The translations under genes and the position numbers were made by a program. A stretch of 64,000 bases of DNA from an uncultured Lachnospiraceae bacterium (GTDB lineage Bacteria; Bacillota; Clostridia; Lachnospirales; Lachnospiraceae). Below are positions 1 to 8,207 of the stretch, in pieces; positions within the stretch are counted from its first letter, which is position 1, and each line of letters opens with the position of its first letter. The stretch is from assembly GCA_902762955.1 (NCBI GenBank), contig CACWQH010000003.1, positions 1-64,000 on the forward strand. Direction: 5' to 3'. The notes beneath the pieces are model-generated. The model saw only the letters and a program-made list of their open reading frames with translations. It was not told the DNA's origin and ran no database searches.

Positions 1-31
1 TGATTACGTTATGATTACGTAATGATTACGT
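1..31. repeat. Three TGATTACGT repeats with 11-bp period
   Basis: The nonamer TGATTACGT occurs at 1-9, 12-20 and 23-31, so its period is exactly 11 bp, about one helical turn. The array may continue to the left because the window starts inside it. Helically phased short direct repeats beside a tRNA-like end are typical of arm-type binding sites of tyrosine recombinases or of a regulator operator. Which of these applies is inference. Confidence 0.55.
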
Positions 32-61
32 CTTAAATAAATGGCGTAAAAACAAGCGATT

Positions 62-100
62 TTCTGGGATGGTTGGGTTCAAATCCCCCTCCCGCTACTA
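62..100 (+). other. tRNA 3'-end-like sequence, possible attachment-site remnant
   Basis: The stretch contains a consensus T-loop, TTCAAAT at 79-85, flanked by GGG and CCC. After it come a TCCCGCT acceptor-like strand, a discriminator A and CTA in place of CCA. No matching 5' acceptor strand (AGCGGGA), D-arm or anticodon arm can be recognised in the preceding 60 bases, so it is not an intact tRNA. A terminator follows directly. A 3' tRNA fragment followed by the native tRNA terminator is what integration of an element into a tRNA 3' end leaves at the far junction. Chance resemblance remains possible. Confidence 0.35.
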
Positions 101-130
101 AAAAAACACTTTATCAAAAAGTGTTTTTTT
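100..130. terminator. Rho-independent terminator
   Basis: Perfect 13-bp A/T-rich stem (100-112 against 118-130) with a 5-nt loop; the right arm ends in seven T. It would end a transcript coming from the left, such as the RNA gene whose 3' fragment precedes it. Confidence 0.7.
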
Positions 131-276
131 CTCTTTTAAGACAAAATTTCCCATATAACAAAAAAAGATTTGAATTGTTTGGTTTTATCTGTATAATTAG
201 TTTGTGTGAAAAGTTATATTATAATATGAAAATACTTATTTATATAGCAGGATATATAGTGCAAGGAGGCTTGGAT

Positions 277-840
277 ATGAGAATCGGAACAGGCTATGAT
301 GTTCATAGATTGGTAGAAAATAGGAAGCTGATAATTGGTGGAGTGGATATACCTTATGAAAAGGGATTGCTCGGACATTCGGATGCAGATGTGCTGCTGC
401 ACGCAATTATGGATGCAATTCTCGGTGCAGCGGCACTTGGAGATATAGGCAAGCATTTTCCTGATACAGATGAAAAATATAAGGGCGCAGACAGCATTAT
501 GCTCTTAAAAGAAGTCGCTCGTATGATAGATGAAAAAAATATGCTTGTGGGAAATATAGATGCAACCATCATAGCACAGGCACCAAAGCTTAGACCGTAC
601 ATCGATGAGATGAGGACCAATATTGCAAATGCGTTAAGTATCGATATCAATCAGGTAAATGTTAAAGCGACGACAGAAGAAAAGCTTGGTTTTACCGGAG
701 AAGGACTTGGTATAAGTGCACAAGCGGTATGTCTTCTTGAAACGGTAAATAATTTCGACTACAGATTTAGTCGTGATGTAAGTGATTTTGCAGATTATGG
801 TTGTGGGGCATGTGGTGGATGTCCGATGCGTAACAGTTAA
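277..840 (+). CDS. ispF: 2-C-methyl-D-erythritol 2,4-cyclodiphosphate synthase with Cys-rich tail
   Basis: IspF is a cytosolic enzyme of the MEP isoprenoid pathway. It converts the CDP-methylerythritol phosphate intermediate to 2-C-methylerythritol 2,4-cyclodiphosphate with release of CMP. The start GYDVHRL supplies the metal ligands D8 and H10, LLGHSDAD and H42 follow, and the signature near residues 125-140 contains [14 protein letters not shown]. The ATG at 277 follows a GGAGG at 266-270; longer in-frame extensions upstream have no ribosome site. At 187 residues it is about 30 longer than the usual 155-160. The extra C-terminal tail carries the cysteine cluster CGACGGC, which is not part of the standard fold. 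It stands alone without ispD. Confidence 0.93.
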   Translation: MRIGTGYDVHRLVENRKLIIGGVDIPYEKGLLGHSDADVLLHAIMDAILGAAALGDIGKHFPDTDEKYKGADSIMLLKEVARMIDEKNMLVGNIDATIIAQAPKLRPYIDEMRTNIANALSIDINQVNVKATTEEKLGFTGEGLGISAQAVCLLETVNNFDYRFSRDVSDFADYGCGACGGCPMRNS

Positions 841-891
841 ATTATTAATTTACAAGCTAAAACGAAGAAATGATATTTACGGAGGAAGAGT

Positions 892-2796
892 ATGTTTTGT
901 AATGAATGTGGTGCAAGTCTTAAAGAGGGAAGTGTGTTTTGCTCATCCTGTGGCGCAAAGGTTAAAACCATTGAATGTATGCAGCCGGGATATACTGAAA
1001 CATCTTATAATCAGCAGCCGCAAACTAATTATGTAATGCCACAGTATACTGTAGATAATCAGGCACAGAATATAACGGATTATCAGCAACAGAGTGATTA
1101 TAATCAACCGCAGTATACGACAGGTTATCAGCAACAGAGTGATTATAACCAGCCACAATATATGACGGATTATCAGCAGCCACAGAGTGATTATTCATCT
1201 ATGCAGTATTCTATGAGTAATCCTCCTATACAGGACAACAATGTCTTGTCGGAAGCGGATGCAGCTTCCAATAAAAAACTTATAATAGCATTATCTGTTA
1301 TTTCCACTTTGATTTTAGCAGCTATAGTGGCTATAATTATTATATTTGTAGTTCCTAAAAAAACAAAGGATGATTCTGAGGATGACGGATATATCGTAGC
1401 CGGACCTGTAAAAGAGCAATATGAAAGGGAAGAAGATGCTCGTACCACGACAGACGAATGGGATGATACGGAGGCTGGAGCAGTTTTAGACACCTCCTAC
1501 AACGGCCTTATAAATAATCTTGCAAATCTTACGCCTGTTACAATAAAATTTGTATCCTCGGATGTTTCGGATTATCCAAATGTAAAAACATATTTTACTA
1601 TAGAAAATTCTTCAGGTGAAACAGTTATGCTTTCATCTCCAAATGTAGCTATTAAGGAAAAAATCTCAAATGGAGCCGAAGTTGAGCGTGAGATTAAATC
1701 CTTTGAACAGCTTGAGGGTAGAGAAGGTATTAGCATCGAACTGGTGGCAGACAAATCCGGAAGTATGGACTCTGATCTTGGTACTATGCAAAATATTATG
1801 AGTCAGTTCGTAAATGCTCTTGATTATAATTCAGGCGATATGGTAGAGCTCATTGCTTTTGATTCTTATGTTATGTATATGTGTACCTATACGCAGGATG
1901 TAAGCCTTCTAAATAACGGTATAAACAATATGACCACCTACGGCGAAACCGCTTTATATGATGCCTTGTATGAGGCAGTCAGAAATGCCGGAAGCAAGGA
2001 AGGTGCCAGATGTGTAATTGCATTTACGGATGGCATAGATAATTGCAGCGTACATACCTCGGATGAGGTAATTAATCTTGCCAATACTTATGCCGTACCT
2101 ATATTTATAATAGGCACATATAGTGGTGATTATTCGATTTATTCTGACATAACAAGCAGAACAGGCGGAATGTACTGGGATATTTCTTCTGTATCCGATA
2201 TGTCAACTATACTGGATTCGATTTACACAAGAGAAAAGAATATGTATTGTCTGGAGTATGTTTCCGATTCATCGGCAGATGCTTATGCCCAAAGAGATAT
2301 ATCCTGCGTAATGTCAGACGATACATTTGGTTCTTCTCTTAGTACAAGCTTTACCGCAACCGAGACCTTGGAAAAGGAAAAGCATGAATCCAGATATGAG
2401 CTTATAGTGGAAGATATTTCCTGGAGTGAAGCAAATGAAGCCTGCCTTAGAAAGGGTGGACATCTGATAACCATAACCTCACAGGAGGAGATGGATATGG
2501 CTGTTGCGATGGCCTCTGAAAAGGAGCTTAGATTTGTATGGATGGGTGGATATACCTCCATAAGAAATGATGTTGCTTATGGTCACTGGATTACGGGTGA
2601 ACCTTTTGAGTTTCAGCCTTGGTATCCGGGAGAGCCTTCAAGAACCGATGAAGACGGTGCGGCAGAGATGTATCTGATGCTTTGGCAGGTCAATGATGAA
2701 TGGTCCTGGAATGACCAGAGAAATGACCCGGTAGGAGATACCGGACTTGCATACTTCAAGGGAAAAACAGGCTATATCTGCGAATATGAGGACTAA
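892..2796 (+). CDS. Zinc-ribbon, single-TM, von Willebrand A and C-type-lectin domain protein
   Basis: Predicted membrane protein of 634 residues with unusual modular order. Residues 1-25 form a double-CxxC zinc ribbon (C3, C6, C17, C20). Residues 30-110 are rich in Gln, Asn and Tyr with repeated QQSDYNQPQY units. One hydrophobic helix spans about 129-154. Residues 280-470 are a VWA domain with the MIDAS DKSGS (D287, S289, S291) and an FTDGID strand. Residues about 500-633 resemble a C-type-lectin-like or sulfatase-modifying-like fold, with WSEANEACLRKGGHL near the start and a closing CEYED. The ribbon and Q/N/Y region would be cytoplasmic and the VWA-lectin part outside. Ribosome site GGAGGA at 881-886. 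The following GH3 gene starts 15 bp downstream, so the two are probably co-transcribed. The ligand is unknown; adhesion or sensing is inference. Confidence 0.8.
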   Translation: MFCNECGASLKEGSVFCSSCGAKVKTIECMQPGYTETSYNQQPQTNYVMPQYTVDNQAQNITDYQQQSDYNQPQYTTGYQQQSDYNQPQYMTDYQQPQSDYSSMQYSMSNPPIQDNNVLSEADAASNKKLIIALSVISTLILAAIVAIIIIFVVPKKTKDDSEDDGYIVAGPVKEQYEREEDARTTTDEWDDTEAGAVLDTSYNGLINNLANLTPVTIKFVSSDVSDYPNVKTYFTIENSSGETVMLSSPNVAIKEKISNGAEVEREIKSFEQLEGREGISIELVADKSGSMDSDLGTMQNIMSQFVNALDYNSGDMVELIAFDSYVMYMCTYTQDVSLLNNGINNMTTYGETALYDALYEAVRNAGSKEGARCVIAFTDGIDNCSVHTSDEVINLANTYAVPIFIIGTYSGDYSIYSDITSRTGGMYWDISSVSDMSTILDSIYTREKNMYCLEYVSDSSADAYAQRDISCVMSDDTFGSSLSTSFTATETLEKEKHESRYELIVEDISWSEANEACLRKGGHLITITSQEEMDMAVAMASEKELRFVWMGGYTSIRNDVAYGHWITGEPFEFQPWYPGEPSRTDEDGAAEMYLMLWQVNDEWSWNDQRNDPVGDTGLAYFKGKTGYICEYED

Positions 2797-2811
2797 TTTT
2801 GGAGGCAAAAA

Positions 2812-4155
2812 ATGTCAGGCAGAAATAACAAAAGAAATAAAACAATAAGGTTTTTGACGGGAGTAGTAGTTGTAGATATAATTGCAATTATTGCGATAAT
2901 ATTTGTATTTGTTAAATTTATTAAACCGGCAAACAAGGATAAAGCTTCAGGGAAAAAAGATGTTACAGCAACCGAAAATGTTTCAGATACTTCTTATGAA
3001 GCTGAAGTATCAGATATATCAACAGATACACAGGATAGTACTGATTCATTTGTAGAAGAAACTACTGAAGTACCTGTATTTGATGATCCTGCGGTGGCTT
3101 ATGCTGAAGATATGCTTAGTAAAATGTCTTTGCATGAGAAGGTATGTCAGATGTTTATCATCACTCCGGAAGCGGCAACCGGTTATTATGTTGTAACTGA
3201 GGCGGGAGAAACTTCAAAGCAGGCTCTTGTTGATTATCCGGTATGCGGATATATCTATTTTGCGCAGAATCTTCAAAGTATAGAGCAGACTAAAACAATG
3301 CTTGCCAATGTAAAACAGTATGGTATGGATACAAACGGAATTCCGTTTTTTACAAGTGTTGACGAGGAGGGTGGAATTGTAGCAAGATGTGCCGACAAGC
3401 TTGGAACGACAAGCTTTAATTCCATGTATTATTATCGTGCTGAAGGGACAGAAACGGCATATAATAATGCTTATACCATAGCTTCGGATATATCAGGTCT
3501 TGGTTTTAATCTTGATTTTGCACCTGTGGCAGATACGTGGTCTAACAGTGCCAATACCGTTATAGGAGAAAGGGCATACAGTACTGACTATCAGGAGGCG
3601 GCTGATCTTGTTGCGGCTGCGACAAAGGGCTTTAATGATGGTGGAGTGGTAAGCTGTATAAAGCATTTTCCGGGACACGGCGATACCATGGAGGACAGTC
3701 ATAAGAGTGCAGCTTATATCCATAAACCGCTTGCTGATTTAATGGGTGAGGATTACCTTCCTTTTAAGGCAGGTATAGAGGCAGGAACAGGCATGGTGAT
3801 GGTAGGACATCTATATCTTTCAGATGCTGATATTACTTCATCCGAGGATAATTATCCTGCATCGCTTAATTATAAGGTTATCACAGGTGAGCTTAGAGAA
3901 AAGCTTGGTTATGACGGAGTTGTTATAACGGATTCCCTTGCCATGGGTGCTATCTCAAATTATTATTCAAGTGGTGAGGCAGTATGTCTTTCCGTAAAGG
4001 CTGGTGCAGACATCATGCTTATGCCGGCAGATTTTAAATCGGCGGTAGATGCTTTGGAACAGGCTGTGGAATCCGGAGAGATATCCGAAGAGAGAATAGA
4101 TGAGAGCGTAAGAAGAATACTTATTTTAAAATATAATTTCCTGATTAAAGATTAA
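2812..4155 (+). CDS. Membrane-anchored glycoside hydrolase family 3 (NagZ-type beta-N-acetylhexosaminidase)
   Basis: The 447-residue protein has an N-terminal membrane helix (about residues 14-37) followed by a Ser/Thr/Asp/Glu-rich linker and a GH3 catalytic barrel from about residue 95. The NagZ-type loop KHFPGHGDTMEDSH starts at K284 and carries the Asp-His pair D295/H297. The nucleophile region ITDSLAMGA has D374. NagZ-family enzymes remove beta-linked N-acetylglucosamine from muropeptides or glycans. The anchor suggests action outside the membrane, unlike cytosolic Gram-negative NagZ. There is no C-terminal GH3 domain, consistent with the NagZ subfamily. It follows the VWA-lectin gene by 15 bp with GGAGG before the ATG, suggesting a joint cell-surface role. 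Substrate is not provable from sequence. Confidence 0.87.
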   Translation: MSGRNNKRNKTIRFLTGVVVVDIIAIIAIIFVFVKFIKPANKDKASGKKDVTATENVSDTSYEAEVSDISTDTQDSTDSFVEETTEVPVFDDPAVAYAEDMLSKMSLHEKVCQMFIITPEAATGYYVVTEAGETSKQALVDYPVCGYIYFAQNLQSIEQTKTMLANVKQYGMDTNGIPFFTSVDEEGGIVARCADKLGTTSFNSMYYYRAEGTETAYNNAYTIASDISGLGFNLDFAPVADTWSNSANTVIGERAYSTDYQEAADLVAAATKGFNDGGVVSCIKHFPGHGDTMEDSHKSAAYIHKPLADLMGEDYLPFKAGIEAGTGMVMVGHLYLSDADITSSEDNYPASLNYKVITGELREKLGYDGVVITDSLAMGAISNYYSSGEAVCLSVKAGADIMLMPADFKSAVDALEQAVESGEISEERIDESVRRILILKYNFLIKD

Positions 4156-4185
4156 ATTTAAAAACAGTATATAAAATTGTATAAA

Positions 4186-4258
4186 ATAAAAACCTTAGAT
4201 TGTGAAAAGTGTGTTAAATGTCAAATTATTTCATTTTAAGGTTTTTATTTTTTTTTAC
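4186..4258 (+). terminator. Probable terminator of the VWA-GH3 unit
   Basis: AAAAACCTTA near 4188-4197 pairs with TAAGGTTTTT near 4237-4246 across a long loop, and is followed by a run of T to 4256. The loop is large, so efficiency is uncertain. Confidence 0.5.
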
Positions 4259-4270
4259 TTATGTTATAAT
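4242..4270 (+). promoter_or_regulatory. Extended -10 promoter candidate for nfnAB
   Basis: TATAAT at 4265-4270 is preceded by TGT, giving an extended -10. The -35 region is only T-rich. The leader to the nfnA start is about 110 nt and contains a small TTTGC-GAA-GCAAA hairpin at 4297-4309. I do not recognise a riboswitch in it. Confidence 0.45.
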
Positions 4271-4387
4271 AACGAACGTGAGTGAAAATCAAGCCGTTTG
4301 CGAAGCAAATATGTTGAGCGTCGAAGATGCATGCTTGTGAAAAATGGTGAACTTAAGCTTGGAATTTTTTGAATGGAGGATGCTCTA

Positions 4388-5212
4388 GTGTATAAGATTG
4401 TAAAAAAAGAAGTTTTAAACCGTGATGTTATCTTGTTAGAGGTTGAAGCACCTTATGTTTCTGCAAGATGTGAGGCCGGTCAGTTTGTAATTGTAAGAAT
4501 GGGTGAGGATGGAGAAAGAATTCCTCTTACCATAGCTGATTTTGACAGAGAAAAAAATACGGTTACACTCGTTATCCAGATGGTTGGCTATTCTACAAAG
4601 CTTATGGGTAAGCTTGAGGAAGGAGATTATTTTGATGACTGTGTCGGTCCTTTGGGACAGCCTGCACCACTCAATGAAAAATGGAACAGAGTGGTAGGTA
4701 TAGCAGGCGGACTTGGAGCTGCTCCTTTATATCCTCAGTTAAGAAAGCTTGCCGAGATGGGTGTTAAGGTAGATGTTATCATCGGCGGACGTTCTGCTGA
4801 GTACGTAATATTTGCTGATAAGTTCAAAGAATTCTGTGATAATGTATATATAATGACAGATGATGGTTCTCTTGGCGGTAAGGGCTTTGGTGTTGATAAA
4901 TTAAAAGAGCTTGTTGCAAATGGTGAAAAGTATGATCATGCCATTGCGATAGGTCCGCTTATCATGATGAAATTCGTGGTACTTGCAACCAAAGAGATGA
5001 ATCTTCCTACTGCAGTTTCTTTAAATCCGATTATGATTGACGGAACAGGTATGTGTGGAGGCTGTAGAGTTACCGTTGGCGGTGAGACAAAGTTTGCCTG
5101 TGTTGACGGTCCGGACTTTGATGGATTTGAAGTCGATTTCGATGAATGTATAAAGAGACAATCCTTCTTTAAGGAAGAAGAACATGAATGTATGATGAAG
5201 ATAGGAGAGTAG
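4388..5212 (+). CDS. nfnA: NADH-dependent ferredoxin:NADP+ oxidoreductase, subunit A (NfnA-like)
   Basis: FAD- and NAD-binding ferredoxin reductase-type subunit of the electron-bifurcating transhydrogenase, which couples NADH and reduced ferredoxin to NADPH formation. The N-terminal part is a ferredoxin-reductase FAD barrel, the middle AGGLGAAPLYP is the NAD-binding start, and the C-terminus has the [2Fe-2S] cysteines in DGTGMCGGC (C223, C226) and FACVDGP (C238). I choose the GTG at 4388 because GGAGGA at 4375-4380 lies just before it and homologues begin with YKIVKKE; an ATG at 4373 overlaps that ribosome site. At 274 residues it has normal length. It precedes nfnB by 4 bp. The same family includes dihydroorotate dehydrogenase electron-transfer and sulfide dehydrogenase subunits; the partner decides for Nfn. 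Confidence 0.87.
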   Translation: MYKIVKKEVLNRDVILLEVEAPYVSARCEAGQFVIVRMGEDGERIPLTIADFDREKNTVTLVIQMVGYSTKLMGKLEEGDYFDDCVGPLGQPAPLNEKWNRVVGIAGGLGAAPLYPQLRKLAEMGVKVDVIIGGRSAEYVIFADKFKEFCDNVYIMTDDGSLGGKGFGVDKLKELVANGEKYDHAIAIGPLIMMKFVVLATKEMNLPTAVSLNPIMIDGTGMCGGCRVTVGGETKFACVDGPDFDGFEVDFDECIKRQSFFKEEEHECMMKIGE

Positions 5213-5216
5213 GAAT

Positions 5217-6605
5217 ATGCCAAACATGAGTATGACAAAGGTTCCAATGCCTCAGCAGGAGCCGGATGTAAGAAATAAAAACTTTGAAGAGGTTGCAACA
5301 GGCTATACAAAAGAGATGGCTATGGAAGAAGCAACAAGATGTCTTAATTGTAAGCATAAGCCATGTGTAAGCGGCTGCCCTGTAAATGTTCCTATTCCGG
5401 AATTTATAGAGGCTGTTGCTGCCGGAGATTTTGACAAGGCTTATGAAGTAATAACCAGTGAAAATGCACTTCCTGCAATCTGCGGTCGTGTATGTCCGCA
5501 GGAAAACCAGTGTGAAGGAAAGTGTGTAAGAGGTATCAAGGGCGAGTCGGTATCCATCGGACGTTTGGAGAGATTTGTTGCTGATTACCATATGGCACAG
5601 GGAATAAAAACAACCCCTGACATTGAGAAAAACGGTATAAAGGTTGCAGTAGTCGGTTCAGGTCCTGCAGGTATAACCTGTGCAGGCGAGCTTGCAAAGA
5701 AGGGCTATGATGTAACTATATTTGAAGCATTACATAAGGCAGGCGGAGTACTTAGCTACGGAATTCCTGAATTCAGACTTCCAAAGTCACTCGTTGCAAA
5801 GGAACTTGAAAATGTAACAGATTTAGGTGTTACTATAGAGACAAACGTAGTAGTCGGACGTTCCATAACTGTTGACGAGTTATTTGAAAAAGGCTATCAG
5901 GCAGTGTTCCTCGGAACCGGAGCAGGTCTTCCTAACTTCTTAAGAATACCGGGAGAAAACCTTCTTGGAGTTTACTCTGCAAATGAGTTCCTTACGAGAG
6001 TAAATCTTATGAAGGGATACAAAAAGGGTGAGGCACCTACTCCTGTTAAGGTTGGAAAAAATGTTGCGGTTGTCGGAGCAGGTAATGTTGCTATGGATGC
6101 TGCAAGAACAGCCAAGAGACTCGGAGCTGAAAATGTTTATATAGTATATAGAAGAAGTGAGGATGAAATTCCTGCAAGAGCAGAAGAGGTAGAGCATGCT
6201 AAAGAAGAAGGAGTAATCTTTAAGCTTCTCAATAACCCTTCAAAGATTCTTGGCGAAGACGGATGGGTTAAGGGTATCGAGGTTGTTAAACAGCAGCTTG
6301 GAGAACCGGATGCATCAGGCAGAAGAAGACCTGAGCCTATCGAGGGTTCAAACTATATAATAGATGTTGAAACTGTTGTAATAGCTATAGGTCAGTCACC
6401 TAACCCTCTTATCAGACAGACCACTGAAGGTCTTGAAACCCAGAAATGGGGTGGAATCATCGTAGATGAGGAGACCGGAGAGAGTACAAGAAAGAACGTT
6501 TATGCCGGTGGCGATGCAGTTACAGGTGCCGCAACCGTTATACTTGCAATGGGTGCAGGTAAAAAGGCTGCTAAGGCGATAGATGATTCCTTTAAAAATG
6601 ATTAA
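5217..6605 (+). CDS. nfnB: NADPH-binding subunit B of NfnAB / GltA-type glutamate synthase small-subunit family
   Basis: The 462-residue flavoprotein carries an N-terminal domain with two [4Fe-4S] sites (C42, C45, C50, C54 and C89, C93, C99, C103). An FAD-binding Rossmann motif VVGSGPAGITCAGELAKKG and a second NADPH-binding motif VVGAGNVAMDAARTAKRLG follow. With the adjoining NfnA it would form the cytosolic complex that oxidises NADH and reduced ferredoxin and reduces two NADP+. Pipelines often call it glutamate synthase (NADPH) homotetrameric; no large glutamate synthase subunit lies nearby, and the nfnA partner favours Nfn. Together with the butyrate operon at 19 kb, which makes reduced ferredoxin through Bcd-Etf, it fits the redox balance of a butyrate producer. 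Confidence 0.88.
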   Translation: MPNMSMTKVPMPQQEPDVRNKNFEEVATGYTKEMAMEEATRCLNCKHKPCVSGCPVNVPIPEFIEAVAAGDFDKAYEVITSENALPAICGRVCPQENQCEGKCVRGIKGESVSIGRLERFVADYHMAQGIKTTPDIEKNGIKVAVVGSGPAGITCAGELAKKGYDVTIFEALHKAGGVLSYGIPEFRLPKSLVAKELENVTDLGVTIETNVVVGRSITVDELFEKGYQAVFLGTGAGLPNFLRIPGENLLGVYSANEFLTRVNLMKGYKKGEAPTPVKVGKNVAVVGAGNVAMDAARTAKRLGAENVYIVYRRSEDEIPARAEEVEHAKEEGVIFKLLNNPSKILGEDGWVKGIEVVKQQLGEPDASGRRRPEPIEGSNYIIDVETVVIAIGQSPNPLIRQTTEGLETQKWGGIIVDEETGESTRKNVYAGGDAVTGAATVILAMGAGKKAAKAIDDSFKND

Positions 6606-6623
6606 TGGGCAGGTTTATATAAG

Positions 6624-7133
6624 ATGGATAATTATACTGAGCAGCTGGTTGCTTCAAAACCCGGTGTAAAGGAAAAAATATTATTTGTTTTGGCACTTAT
6701 TCTTACCACTTATGGTATCGTGGCTGCATTGTTTATAAATTTCAGCACAGGCGCGATGCTTGTAATAATTGGTGGAATAGCTATATATTTTGCAAAAAAC
6801 AATATGTCCTTTGAATACGAATACATTTTTACCAACGGGGATTTTGAAATAGCAAGAATAGTTGCGAAATCAACCAGAAAAAATGTATGTGAGATTCATG
6901 AAGGTGACATAAAAAGAATTCTTCCGTACAATTCCGAAAAGTTTCAAAATGAGCTTGATATAAATGCGGATTTGACTGTAAAGGATTATTCATCAAGAGA
7001 AGAAATCGGACGTGCAGACTGCTTTGCCTTTATAAAAAATGATAATGGCAAGGACTTGGCTGTTATACTTGAGCTTAATGATAAAAATAAGGATTATATT
7101 AAGTCGGTATATAAAAACAAACTGGAATTTTAA
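6624..7133 (+). CDS. DUF6106-type small membrane protein
   Basis: The 169-residue protein begins MDNYTEQLVASKP, has two adjacent membrane helices (about residues 21-59) and a soluble alpha/beta C-terminal part of about 110 residues without recognisable catalytic motifs. The opening and layout match a family widespread in Lachnospiraceae (DUF6106), whose function is unknown to me. It lies 18 bp after nfnB with a weak ribosome site, so it may be read from the nfn promoter, but a link to Nfn is not shown. A strong terminator follows. Confidence 0.7.
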   Translation: MDNYTEQLVASKPGVKEKILFVLALILTTYGIVAALFINFSTGAMLVIIGGIAIYFAKNNMSFEYEYIFTNGDFEIARIVAKSTRKNVCEIHEGDIKRILPYNSEKFQNELDINADLTVKDYSSREEIGRADCFAFIKNDNGKDLAVILELNDKNKDYIKSVYKNKLEF

Positions 7134-7151
7134 TATATAAATTAAAGCATT

Positions 7152-7198
7152 AAAACCTTTATTGTGACATAAATGTTGCAATAAAGGTTTTATTTTTT
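7152..7198 (+). terminator. Strong Rho-independent terminator
   Basis: A perfect 13-bp stem, AAAACCTTTATTG (7152-7164) against CAATAAAGGTTTT (7179-7191), is followed by ATTTTTT. It ends the nfnAB-DUF6106 transcript. Confidence 0.88.
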
Positions 7199-7293
7199 GC
7201 TGTTTTATCGGATTAAGAAGCGGGATTAAAAATGATGTATAAATTTGAAGTAAAAATATCAAAATATTAGTGTTGAAGATAAGGAGAAAACGG

Positions 7294-7737
7294 ATGAAAA
7301 ACATAATAAAAAGAATTAATCCCGGTATATTAAAAAAAGTATTTGAAGATGTGATTTTGTGGCTTACGGGCGGATTGTTATATTTCTATCTTGAGATAGC
7401 TTACAGAAGCTATTCGCATTATTCTATGATTATCTGTGGCGGACTATGCTTTCTTGTGGTTGGCACGGCAGGAGATTATATACTTAAAAACAAAAAGCCT
7501 TTAATTACATCTATAATATTGATAATGTTTTTTGGAACCTTGATCATAACAACTCTGGAATTTATCACGGGAATAATAGTAAATATAAAGTTTGATATGG
7601 GGGTTTGGGATTATTCTTCCTTGAAGTTCAATGTTTACGGGCAGATTTGCCTTGGATATACCTTGCTTTGGGCACTTTTGAGCCTTTTGTGTGTTTATTT
7701 TATCGATATAATAAAAAAATATATATTCGAGAAATAA
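7294..7737 (+). CDS. CmpB-like (PF06541-type) integral membrane protein
   Basis: The 147-residue protein has four hydrophobic segments and the family hallmark near residue 105: WDYSSLKFNVYGQICLGY, followed by a LLWALLSLL helix. This family is annotated as putative ABC transporter permease CmpB but has no proven transport function. The ATG at 7294 follows AGGAG at 7282-7286; an in-frame ATG 24 bp upstream lacks a ribosome site. It forms its own short transcription unit between two terminators. Confidence 0.7.
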   Translation: MKNIIKRINPGILKKVFEDVILWLTGGLLYFYLEIAYRSYSHYSMIICGGLCFLVVGTAGDYILKNKKPLITSIILIMFFGTLIITTLEFITGIIVNIKFDMGVWDYSSLKFNVYGQICLGYTLLWALLSLLCVYFIDIIKKYIFEK

Positions 7738-7768
7738 AGCCGAAGCTGAAATGACAGCTGCGGCTTTT
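7737..7768. terminator. Bidirectional terminator between convergent genes
   Basis: AAGCCGaAGCTG (7737-7748) pairs with CAGCTgCGGCTT (7755-7766) around AAATGA, with T-runs on both sides. It can end both the plus-strand CmpB-like gene and the minus-strand gene at 7794-8027. Confidence 0.75.
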
Positions 7769-7793
7769 AAAAATCTTTTATGTATCTTTATAT

Positions 7794-8027
7794 TTACGGC
7801 TCCAGAGGAGTCATCTTTAATCCTTTATACATCTTGGTATATAAGCTTTTCTCATCCTGATATAACATATAACCACGGGGACCATCTTTTACAACGTAAG
7901 CATACTTATTTTTCTGCACGTTCATATATAAAACCTCGTCTACATTAAGCTCCTTAGCCTTCGCCTTAGCAGTGTACACGTTAAGTGGCTCTAATTTGAA
8001 TTTTTTTACAGCCTGATCAACTGTCAT
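7794..8027 (-). CDS. Small conserved-looking protein of unknown function
   Basis: The 77-residue basic, soluble protein begins MTVDQAVKKFKLEPLNVY and has no signal peptide or membrane helix. I chose this start because GGGAGG stands 10 bases before it on the minus strand; a longer form starting at 8105 has no ribosome site. The N-terminal DQAVKKFKLEPLN looks like a short helix-turn segment such as small DNA- or RNA-interacting proteins have, but I cannot name a family. It converges with the CmpB-like gene on a shared terminator and diverges from queH. Confidence 0.65.
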   Translation of the reverse strand: MTVDQAVKKFKLEPLNVYTAKAKAKELNVDEVLYMNVQKNKYAYVVKDGPRGYMLYQDEKSLYTKMYKGLKMTPLEP

Positions 8028-8207
8028 GTTAACTACCTCCCTGAAAGTAACTGATTTTAATGCTTGATAATAATTATACAAATGAATATAATTATCATTA
8101 GGCATTAACGTTCATTCTCTTCTAAAGATAGTATATTGTATATTATTTACAAAGTCAATTGGTAAATTGAAATAAAAATAAATTTTTTTGAAAAAAAGAG
8201 GATAAAA

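Noticed and set aside
62..100. tmRNA 3' end or intact tRNA
   Set aside because: No tag-encoding segment, pseudoknot or 5' acceptor strand is seen, and the CCA position reads CTA. Kept only as a tRNA-like fragment.
4271..4387. Riboswitch in the nfnAB leader
   Set aside because: Only a 5-bp hairpin is visible and no known aptamer core could be recognised.
5169..5591. Minus-strand frame of 140 codons opposite nfnB
   Set aside because: The opposite strand encodes conserved Fe-S cysteines of nfnB; no ribosome site.
8106..8207. preQ1 riboswitch upstream of queH
   Set aside because: The spacer is A/T-rich without the preQ1 stem and conserved loop.
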